From NCBI GenBank assembly GCA_035079385.1, contig JAVHKY010000077.1, positions 248,001 to 312,000 on the forward strand: 64,000 bases of DNA. Reading direction: 5' to 3'. Shown here in pieces: positions 33,418 to 45,400 of this stretch (the first letter of the stretch is position 1; every line of letters starts with the position of its first letter). This DNA comes from Aspidiotus rigidus. Taxonomy: Eukaryota > Arthropoda > Insecta > Hemiptera > Diaspididae. The notes beneath the pieces are model-generated. The model did no database searches and was not told the origin of the DNA. It worked only from the letters and a program-made list of their open reading frames with translations. The translations under genes were made by a program, and so were the position numbers.

Positions 33418-36400
33418 TTATTCTTCTTCTTCTTCCTCTTCCTCTTCCTCCTCTTCTTCCTCCTCCTCTTCTTCTTCCGATTCCTGAAAGAATGTTCATA
33501 AATTACTTACGTAAATTTCAAAAAATAAGGGTTTCTCTATTTCAGTAATGGTGTAACCAATGTTTCAATTTTCTGAAGGATGAGATTTGCGAATATGATC
33601 ATCCGAGATCGAAAGAGGAACTCGAAAAAAATAAAACAAAATAAAATATTGGTAAGGCGTACGAGTACAAATTTATATTGAGGCAGGCACCTCGGAATCT
33701 ACCCCTCTCGACATTCCAAGTCGTAGGTGATTTGAAAAATTTTGCGTTTACAATCTGCCTTAGGCGAAATATAAACTGCCGGCAGTATGAAAAAATGATT
33801 GAAAATTGTCCAGTCCACCCGACTTCTTGCAGGCAAATTATAATCTGCCGAATCTCTGTCAGGCAGTATGTGAATATGACGGAGATGATCGACCTCCGTT
33901 GTCAGCCCGCGGTGAGAGATTTGCTGAAGGCTGGCGTATGGTCAGAGCGGGCAAATATGAGAGAATCAGTCGTTGTTCCAGGCGATGGCAGGAATGTTAC
34001 CCCAAAGATCGTTCTCTGGTCTGAGCTTGTGATGAAAGATTGGCTGAATTGCCCGCTTCGATCATACGCGAGGCTATAGCCGATCTCTCACCACGAGCTA
34101 ACAACAGAGGGCAATCTTCTCGGCCACATTCAATCACCGCCTGAAATAACAAGCAACTCTCGTACATTTGCCCGCTTCGATCATACACAGGCCTTCAGCC
34201 GATCTCTCACCAAGAGCTGACATCAGAGGACGATCTTTTCTGTCATATTCATAAACTTTCTAACAGTGCTTAGGCAGACTAAATTGTCTTCGATTGTTTT
34301 CTGTTGTATCAATTAAGCAAAGAGTGGGTAGATTCGACCATATATAATTGATTGGTAATGGTGATAAGAATTTCCAAGGGTTAAATGGAAATTCGTTGAA
34401 TGAAAACAGAGACAATGTATCCCCGACATTTTGTCCAAGTGTGCGTTGTCACCAACGACGCACACTCCGACAAAGCTTCGTTTTTCCAACAATACACATC
34501 ACCCATTATTATACCAGTCCCTGATATACGGTCGAAGGCGTAAACTCATTGAAGTGAATTAGTCGGAAAATGATTATGCAAAAAGAATTGCTATAAATGC
34601 TTTAAAATAGTATAAGCAATTCGCCGCCTGTTTCTCGTAGACGTTATTTAATTCACGGTTTCGTCTGATGATCGCCACCAAAATGTAATAAGTAATGACT
34701 TCCTCATTCGAGGTCATTGACGTTATCGAGAAAGCATGTCTTGGTTCTTAGACCTAGGTGCTGATACAGATCCTAATGTCCTGATGATATTACAGCAGTA
34801 GATAGCAATGTCCTTAAAAAAAGGACATGAATTTGTAAAACTGGGATCCCTCATTCAGAGGGAGGGGGCTTTGGATACGAACTTACTGGTATCTGCAAAA
34901 AAATTTTCAACTCCTTTGTACAGGTGGGTGATCGACATTTTTTTAAGCCCTCCTCTCGATCTAAAACTCGATGGTCGGAATTTTTTCATGTCTACCTTCT
35001 TCATATTACTGGCTCAAAGGTCGAAATTTTTCCAAATCATCAGTCTCGAGGTTAAAGAAACCGCAAAAGAAGAGACAAAAATAGGAATGAGGAACAAAAA
35101 TAGAGAAAATTCCACCCGATTGATGGGCAGCGATAATTTGAAAAATAACCCTCAAAAACAGATTCTTTTAATTTGAATATTCAGCTTCGTACGGTACATA
35201 TCGGGTCATGGTGAAATTCCAACCATCGAGCTACAAAAATGAAACTTGAAGTAACATCATCTTAGTGAAGTCTTTATCGTCCTAGGTCCGGGCCCCCAAA
35301 GATAAATTTCGATTCGCCTACAGACGAAAACGTATTCTTGATAGGAATACTGTTTATAAAAAAGAGAACAGACGTTGTTTGCCCTTAGGAAGTACCTCTA
35401 GGAATATAAATTAAAAAACAGTGTAATTAGAATATTCAATCATTACCTCCTCCTCTTCTTCAACTTCTTCTTCCTCAACCTCCTCTTCTTCGTCCTCGAC
35501 GTAGTTCTTGTAGTTCGGTTCGTCGTCGACATCATCGTCACCTTTCTTCACCTCTTCTTCTTCAGGAGTTTCAGGATCATCCTTCTTTTTACCAGGTCGT
35601 TCTCCGAACCATTTGGGTAGTTTACCTGCACATAATTTTTATTGAATAGAATCGTGAATGTTTGCGGTTCGCTATTGATAACGACCTCGAGTGCCATTTG
35701 CCGGACTTACATTGTGGACGGTTTTCAAATTGGCCTACTTTATCGGCCCAGGCTTTCTCACTCATCTCTTTAGTAGATTCTTGATGTCCCTGTCATTTGC
35801 AAAATACAGGCGCATGCGGTTAATGAAAAAAAAAAAAAACAAGCCAGATGAAAATAAAGAATGAACAGTTCAAAATACGCTGAGCGATGACTGCGTGAAT
35901 AGATACTAGACAATCCTATGGCGAGGTACAATAAAATACATCAATAATATAATTTGGAAGTCTAAATTACCATCCGCGGGGTAAAATAACGATACATGGA
36001 ATAGGGAAAAAGAGGATATTATGGCTAGGCACGGACTACTCCGGGAAAATTGTCTGTGACACGCGTTCAACAAGTATACTATTTATACGAGGGAGTAAGG
36101 TTGAATTGTTCGGGGGTCTATCTTCAAGCAAACACTAGGGTTGCAGCAAAAATAGGAATTGGCAAAGCCAACTTGGAGATGGGTACTCACGTTTTTTTCT
36201 TTTCATGAATTGGGTGCTTCTCTTTTGCCAATAATTTTCCAGATTGTCTTTCAACGCATCCTCCCATCCCTAATTGAGCGTATTGTCATGAATGATGACT
36301 AGTAAATTTACGATGGATAATGGCATTTAGTATTTTGATAACAATGATTACTTACGCCTTCAAATAATTTTTTCTTATCGTCATACGATCTGGTATCCAC

Positions 36401-39400
36401 TCGTCTTTCGTATTTCGAGGCTACCTGGATCTTAGGCTGAGAATACAAAAAAAAACGTAATTAGGTATAAAACTTGTTTTTTATTAACTTTTATACTTTT
36501 GTTTACAACTTACTGGGTATTTTCCAGTCAATGCTCTGAAAAAAGAAGAAGAAAAAAAAAAAAAAAAACACGTTCATTAGGGACACTATGATTAAAGTAG
36601 GTACTGCGTGGGATTGAGATAAACAAGACTCACTCGGGGTCTAATCCTTTTTTTAGAGCTTTATGTCTCAATTGTTGTTTCTGTCTTTCTTTCAATTCTT
36701 TTAACTGCGAAAAGTAGAAAAAAAAAAACGATAAAGTGATTAAGAATCGTATTAACTAATTAAAAGTGCGAATAATTTCATACAAGCTCGATAAACATTC
36801 TTATTTAACCTCAGCTATTTCACTTTCAGCTTGTTCCTGACGAGTGAGAACGCACTTATTAAAATTCCCCTTATGTGACCTATTGCGAGGAAAAACCCTT
36901 CATCAGATGTCAAAAAACGAATCAACGGAATAGGTTTATTCGCACTCCTGCGAGTACACCCATTCCACCGATTGGTTATCGTCTAAGGGGTTTTCTCATG
37001 ACAGGCATTGACTGTGCATGCACAAACAGACAAATATTATTCGCTTTGTTGAGAAAGTGAACGGTTTTTGGATACTACCACGAGATCGCGCTGCGTGTCA
37101 AGACGTGCCCGGTGAATAAAATGTCCTCATTATGTCCTCACAATGAGAACATAATGAGGAAGTATTGAGGATAAAACAAAATTAATTTGAAGACCACGCC
37201 CTCTTTTGAAAAATAGTTTCATTCCCCTCATTATGTCCTCAATGTGTCCTCATATCGAGGAAGCAGATTATAAGTTTCACAAATCCTCTTTATATACTCA
37301 TTTCACCCTGAAAGTATCCTCAATGGTGAGGACAAAATGAGGGTGTAATGAGGAAACTTATTAGACACTGTGACATCTACATAGTATCCTCACTACACCC
37401 GCTGATTAACCGCGCTTTTGAAGATATTATGAGGACATAAAGAGGACGACTTTGATACCTCCTTTATATCCTCATTTCACCCTGAAGGTATCCTCAATAG
37501 TGAGGACATAATGAGGAAACACGTTAAAGACTGTGACATCCGCATTGTGCCCTCACTACACCCGTTAAGTGTCCTCACCAGTGAGGATATTATGAGGACA
37601 TAAAGAGGATATCATAACACCCTCAAAATGTTTGTTGATAGTGTTGCAGTAACACTCGCAGAGAGAGAAGCGAGTACTATCTATATAAGATAAAATAGGT
37701 GTGAAGATGATAATTCCTGGAGAGCAGTCGGCGGACCGTATTTTTTCAAAACCCCACCTTAACACGTCTTACCCCAGTTTACCGTTTGTGTTCAAAACAA
37801 AAATTTCACTCCATGAGAAATACATAGAAACATTTCGATCATTAGTTATTATTCGAAAACCATAAATAAATAAGAAACCAGAGGAACATTTGCAAATGCT
37901 TTATAACTTCCAGATTCTGAATATAAACTTCAAATTTCTTATTTCTTCCTTACATTCAAATAATGATTTATGATCGAAACGTTCCTATGTATTTCTTATG
38001 GGAATCGATAGTACGTTTGAACAAATAAGGTAAAATATCGCAAATTTCATACGGGTACGTTTGCTTAAAGTGGGGCAAATCCAAACGTGCCAGCACGGAT
38101 AATACCATCCGCTGAACTGCATTTCTACAGGGTCATCGACTTTTTATGTCAATTCACTGTGACCGCAATGAAGAGGATTTATTACCACGTGATTGATACA
38201 AAAGTCTGAGTGGTTATGTAGGAGAAGTACGACCTCAGAGTAGAAGGTGACAGACCATATATGAGGACGTATCTGGCAAAAGGACCTCCGCACAATGTAT
38301 TTCTCATGGGACGTAGGCCCTTCTGCCAGAACCCTCCTCACATGAGGATACAATGAGAGTTCTTCCATGAGGACGGGATGAGGACATTGAGAGGATACAT
38401 TAAGGGTTCTTCTATGAGGACATTATGAGGACATAATAAGGATACAATATGGGTTCTTCCATGAGGACGTTATGAGGACATAATGAGGATACAATAAGGG
38501 GTTCTTTTATGAAGACGTGATGAGGACATAATGAGAATACAATAAGGGGTTCTTTTATGAGGACGTGATAAGGATATAATGAGGATACAATGAGGATAAA
38601 ATGGGGGTTCTTCCATGAGGATATTATGAGGACATCAATCACAGAATTGAACACTCTGAATCTCTGGGCTTTGATTGGTCGAGAAGGTTTCATGAAACTT
38701 TCAATTGCGATAAATGAGGATACTTTGAGTACTTAAAATGGATGATTAGTCTCACGGGTTTTTTGAGGACACAAATTATTCACCGGATGTGTGTAACAGA
38801 GAGGGAAAGATGTTCTCTCTCTTTTACTTTGTTGGTTAACACACAGCGCACTTTTGTGGTAGTATCCAACAAACCGTCTATTTTTTCAACAATGCGAATA
38901 TTATTTGTCTGGTAGGTGTATGGAGTATGGGCCAATATCACAGGTCACCTTTTACAATCATCTCATCATAATTTTCTTCAATGAACCGATTTTGTGTGTC
39001 GTCGCTCATCAAAAATATCTCAAAAATAATCGCAAAGCTGCTAGCTTATTGTCCTTCATGTTTTGTTTATTTTTTTTAAACACATTATTTCCCATAAAAA
39101 GAGGAAATTGAGTTGTAGGCTTTCATGAATATTTTGCAATTAGAACATAAGTCGACTGTCGAGCACAAAAGTACTCGAGTGAAAAAAGTAAACAAAGCAT
39201 GAAGGACAATCAGCTTGCAACTTTGCGATTAAATTATACTATTCGATTGATATGTGACGTCACTACAAAATCGGTCCATCCCGCGAGTTCATTATGAACA
39301 AAATTGGGACCAATTCGATGATCCTGCTTTTCTGCTTCAACATAACATGATAGAAATTTAAATCTTACTCACATCGTAGTCTTGACGTTTTTGTCTTTCT

Positions 39401-42400
39401 TCTAAATCGTATTTTTCGGTTTCAAGTTTGACGATGGAGTCCCACAGTTCACGTGCTTTGGACTGCAATTTCTGAATGGAAAATCCTTCGATATTGAGGG
39501 GCTTAATTCTGAAGCTTAACGATATTCTTTTTTCTTCTTCAATTTGTTCTTTAGTCTTGTTGCGTTCTAATTGGGCAGACGAAAGAGTTACGCCTGGTTC
39601 TTTCTTGGTAATGGTGAAGTTCGGACCCTTGGCTTTATTCTGAGTTTCCTATAAACGTAAAAGAAGATTTATTATCCAAGACGTTTATTGTTCGATTCTT
39701 TTTAAAGACAGACTGATGTTAGTCAAACAGCGATTGATGGTTAGTTCATTTATAACGGCTTTTCATTCATGTGGATCAAGACCTCAAATTCCATGAGGGT
39801 CACAATGGAGTTTTACTTCTAAATGTACGAGTAAAATCGCTTCACAAGTTATACACTTACTTTGAGGGCAGCCATCATAGCTTGACGTTTCTTTTCCGCC
39901 TCTTCTAGTCGTCGTCTTTTTTCTTCAATTTCACGTTGCTTCTTTTCCTCGGCTTCCCTTTGACGACGTTCTTCTTCTTGTTTCTTACGTTCGGCCATAC
40001 GTTTTTCTTCTTCGGCGCGCATAACCTAAAATTACAACATTGAAATCAAGTTTGACTCTTGGAATATTGAAAGTTTTTTTCAATCTTCCAAACAGGATAG
40101 GAACGTACTTTTCGCTTGGACTGTTTTTCCTTCAGCCTCTTCAAGTCGTCTTCTTCCTTTGTTCTTTGTTTTCTCCATTCTACAATGTAATCCTTCAGTT
40201 GTTCATCTAAGGCGGAAGAATTGGCTTGCTGCCTCTATTGAATCCACAAAATTAATATTATAATGACGAACGAGCGCCGGATCACCAGCTATTACTAGTT
40301 GAAAGACTATAATATTATCTACCTTGACGAATTCGGGGTCTCCATCTCCGCTGGAAAAATAAAAAATTGTCATTAGTTCGTTTGCATCTTTATTCTGGTT
40401 TTGCGTGTACGATTTTTATCGTGAACACAGATTGTTATACATCCAACAATAATGTAATGATATTGTAACTTCCTAATTTAGCGTGATATTATCTACAACA
40501 TATTTTTTTAGTTACAAATACGTACTCAATGCTCCTTGAGTTACACGAAATTAAAAAAAAATTGTGTCCTATTGGTAGATCTTCTAGTGGGAATAAGGGA
40601 AACTTGACCCCTGGGTTCTTCACTTGAAGAGAACCTTTATTAGCGTGAGTGAGTAAATTATTCTTTTTCATGTTTTTTTTTTTCACTTGTTTTTGTTTTT
40701 TTTTGAAGCAATTCATTTGGTTGAGGTCAAAGAGAAAAAAAAAATGGAAAAAATATTTTGTCTATCAGAAAAATGATGTTAAAAATCTTTCGCGGTTGAG
40801 TGCAAATAGTGAAATTGCATTCTGTGTAAAAAACGTGAAATTTGGCACAAATGGTCAGGACACTCAAAAAAATAATTCGAGTATGGCCCCCATGGAAGCC
40901 TCTCATTTGTGGGTTGCCCAACAGGAAGAGGTTATTGCGAATGAGTGCCTGAAATATTTGTAGGAGTCAGAGGTCTGACATTCAAACTATAGTTCTTAAC
41001 CAGCTTTATAGTAGCTCAGAGGTGACTGGAACAACCGACTGTCACTTGCCTACACGCAAATTTTTATAACACTCGTTTTTCGGATATTCAGCCATTTTTA
41101 CTTCGTTAGTTCCCGTCGCCGAAATCGTGGTCTTCAGACAGGCGACAACCGCAAGAAATTCGACTTTGGGACTCCTTTTCTGAAATTTTGTGGTAGAATG
41201 AGTTTCCCTCATGTAAAAAGTAGGATTGTGTGGTCAAAATTTCGCCATTGCTTTCGTTCATTGCATGTTTTTACTTTCAAAACTAGGAGCTGTCAAACTT
41301 CAATCGTATTGACCTCATTTTTCTCCGAGTGTAGATTTCAGGTACTGTGCGACGACGTTTCAAAATTACTTTACAGCTGAAAGTGCGAATTTAGATTGCT
41401 GACGCAGGGCATAAAAAACATCCTCCCATCCGTGCAGTATTCGAAGTAAAAAAGAACTTAGCATACACGATTCAAACAGTACAGTCCAAGAGAATACCCA
41501 CAGAAGTCTCTGTTAAATTCATCGGGACACAATTCTCGTCTACGAAACGAAACGCCATATAGCGAACTTCTTTTTATAGCAATGATAAAAATATAGAATG
41601 AAATTATACGTAACTACTATAGCCAATATTATCTACAGTGTAGGTGAAATAAATTATGTTAAAAAACGAGTAATTTCACATAAAAGTAATTGTTATACAC
41701 AATCTCTACATCAGCTGTAATAAATAAAGATTTAACTGTCTTCTACTCAAATACTCTTGTGCCACGAATGATAAATGTGCTCTCCAAATCTGAGAACATT
41801 AAAATTGCAACAAAACCCTAATTATACCATTTAAAAAAATTTATTTGCCACCTCGTGATCAAATATGTCGCTTAATGGTTAGATATATTTTAGCGGTTTT
41901 TTTTTTTCTTTTCTTCTATTTGAAATATACTCACCAATATGAAAATACTATACGCCTACTAACTACGTGAATACATCATTTTAATGAAGCAATTGCAAAT
42001 AATAATTGTAAAAAGTGCTCGCCTTAAGCGTCTACGGTGCTTCATACTGTCAAAAACATCAATTTATTCTTAGATATGAAACGTATTTTTAGACTTACTC
42101 TACTTTTCTCTTTTCTTCTGGTTGCCTTTAATTTTTAAATGTCAATCAGCCATACAGCCAAAATCGGGTTTTAAAAAAGAAAACAAATACGGTATAAGAA
42201 CAGGTGTACAGGTAATTGTTAAATATTAACACAGTAATTAGGTAGGTACGAGTGATTCGAGGAATGAACGGCGGTACGTAAGAGGTTGGAAATTTTAAAT
42301 TGCGAGGGTAAAGGTTCTTGTGCACAGTAAAAAAAAAAAATTAAAAATGTAGATTTTTTGAATGAATACGGGATAAGCGTTCAGTGAAGCGATTCAACGA

Positions 42401-45400
42401 CGTGTTGAACTAAAAATAAATTCTTCTTGAATACGAAATTCTACTCTTTTGTATGCGGGTAAAGAGAAATAAAATTGTATCTTCTAGCCTAAAAAAGGGC
42501 TGGAATGTTTGCGTTGAGTTTCTTCCGACATCCGATTGCTCAGAATTCCTTGTGGAAAACTGAACAATAATGGAGAATCGCCTACTCATGTGAACGGATT
42601 TTGTGTTGCATTGTTCCTTCTTCATTGATTGATAAAATTATTTTTATTTATTCATTTTCTTTCCTTTTTAAGACTTATCTACCATCATAAATACTCTACG
42701 ACATGGTTAAAAGTAGTGAGGAAGTAGAATGATCAGAGAAACAAAGACCTCCGCTGAACACCTTTATTTTCTAATAATTACTGTCAGGGATGACGTTAGG
42801 CCATTCTTATAAAGATGATTCTTCGTAATCGTCTTTCTTCGTTAGTTTTTTTTTTTTTTTTACCTATAAGAAATAAATTTGAAGGGGGTTTCTTCATTGG
42901 ATCAAGGGAATCACGACACCTATGGATTACTCCTACTTAATACCTTAGTAAAACTACTTATTTCTTCAGATATAGTATTACCCCCCCTCTATCTTGGAAT
43001 CACGACATCCAAAAACAAGTGAAACTATAAATTGTGAATGGGAAATATTATCGATTTCAACCACAAACCGACGAAAAGTGGTTATGTTATGACTCAAAAT
43101 CAAACGTCAATGTTTCCTGATTACTCGTTGTTGAGGTCAAGATTGAGTCGATTATGGTGTTGAATTTTGATGTCAATTTCAAAATTACATCGATTTTGGA
43201 TCCATTTTGCTGGAAAAGATCTTCAGGACCATGTCAAAGTTGAAAGAACTCAGAACTAATCGAGGCGATTAATCACAGTTCAACTTCAAAAATTATAGGA
43301 TTGCCGACTATTGATCTCGAGAACGATCCTATTTCTCAATGCGTCTTATCATCATACCAAATTATATGTTTACTAGCTGCAAATTCAAGCTGCGAGGAGA
43401 TAAGTCACAAAACAGGCAAAATACTATAATAAGGGGCCGGTGACTCTAAATCGACTTCATATAGACCGGACAAATGTCGACTTGAGATCAACGTCGACAT
43501 ACAGTTCATGAAGAGTTCAAATTAAGGACCCTGACTTTAATTTGAGGTCGATTCAAAGTCGCCTATCTGCCTACATTCAGTTGAAAATCAGGAAAGGTTG
43601 ACTTGAAATCGGCTGGAAATGTCAAATCAGTCAACATAAGACATTAACCGCGCGATGACCAAAAACTCCACCCTCTTACCGAAAATTACTGACCCAACAC
43701 ATTCACCATACGACCTTGGAAACTACTACCGTTCCAAAATCCTAGCTTCTTAGTATGATCTCTGGAAAAATCAACCTCATAACAAGCTAAGATCAATCAA
43801 AAACTTCCCTATTCCTTCGTCCTCTTCAAATAGAAACTTTCGCCACGAAGAAGTCATCCTCTACTACCGTCTTAAAATTGGCCATACTCGGCCCCCACCG
43901 GCCATTTCAGTTCAACATCTCTTTTTATGTCCTCTCCTCCAAAAACAACGTTCCACCTACTGCGTCCCCTGTCTATCACCTCCGTACTATCCAGCAACTC
44001 TAAAACCATCACGACTACCTACGTATCACCTATTTCTTCCAATTGCTTGAACTATAAATTATATACCGGTATGTAGTAATTAAATATTATTATGGGACCA
44101 CCAAATGGACCCTTTTTAGCCAAACCCAACCAAGCGACATGATAACGATCTGGGGAAAAGGAGAATCTTCGCTTATAGTGAAGGAACATTTCTTTAGATT
44201 CTTATCATGTCGCTTAGTTGGGTTTGGCTAAGAAGGGTCCAAATTAACGTGAGCTATTAGTGTTGGGCTCTATCGGTAGAACTATCGATACTACCGATAG
44301 TATTGGTAACTGGAAAACTATCGATAGAATATCACCGCTATCGTCACTACCGATAGAATGTATTTTTCAACAAATTCTGTCATAATAATCATGTTACTAT
44401 TTTTTCCTTCTTAAAGTGAGAAAAATTTATGAAAGAAGAAAAATATTATGTAAACTTTAAATGGGACTAAGAAATAAGAAAAAATTGTGGAGTATAAAAA
44501 TTGGAAATAACAGAGGAAAAGTATGAGTGATTTTCTTCTGAACACTAGCGCACCACTGCCCTAAATGGATGAAATGGAAACACTATCGGTATATCGATAC
44601 TACCGATAGTTTTCTGGAAAACTACCGAATAAATTCAGGGCTTGCGACCGAAATTTTTTTAACGGTTAACGGTTATCGGTCAAATGACCTCACAAATTTT
44701 TTGGGTTATTGGTTATCGGTCAAAATGATCCTCCCAATTTTTTCGGTTATCGGTTATCGGTCAAGCTGTATTTTGACCAATAACTGTTAAATGTTGAAAA
44801 ATATTTCGGTCGAAGTCCTAAAATTTTCGGTTAACGTTGTTAGAAGACCTAGAATTTTCGGTCAAATAACAGTTATAACCGAAAAAATAACGGTTAACGG
44901 TCAATCGGTCAAGATCGATCGTCAATTATAACGGTTAACGGTCAATCGGTCAAAATTGATATTTTCATTTCGGTTATAACAGTTAACCGAAAAATAACTG
45001 TTATTGTGCAAGCCCTGGAGTAAATAGATAGTGACAGGAGGAAGACTATCGGACTATCGGTAGTTTCAAGCTTTCGGTTTTTGCCCATCACTACGAGCTA
45101 TGGTCAATAACTCTTGAGAGAGAAAAAAAGGTTATTTGAATGATCATCTTTACAAGTTCCAGAGGGCGCAACGAAGCGTAGATAAGAATTTGAGCTACGT
45201 GACGAGAGTTTGACTCACAACTGTAGACCTTTGTCTTCCGCTTGAACGGATCTGCAAAACAACCATCAAGGGAATAAGAATCTTTTAGCTCTTATAGTAT
45301 GAAGTGTCATGAGCCCTATCTTCCTGCCAATACGTCGATGGCAGATGACTGACAGTAGGGCAACCAGCAACACTGTAATATTATTGTCATTTTGACAGCA

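Noticed and set aside
38330..38640. Regular repeats that could suggest a CRISPR array
   Set aside because: The locus is an insect intron; units are head-to-tail and degenerate, with no unique spacers. It fits a minisatellite inside an inverted-repeat element.
38412..38693. 93-codon minus-strand ORF with repeated VLIKEPLIV-like peptides
   Set aside because: It is the translation of the GAGGACATAATGAGG repeat array and has no features of a real protein.
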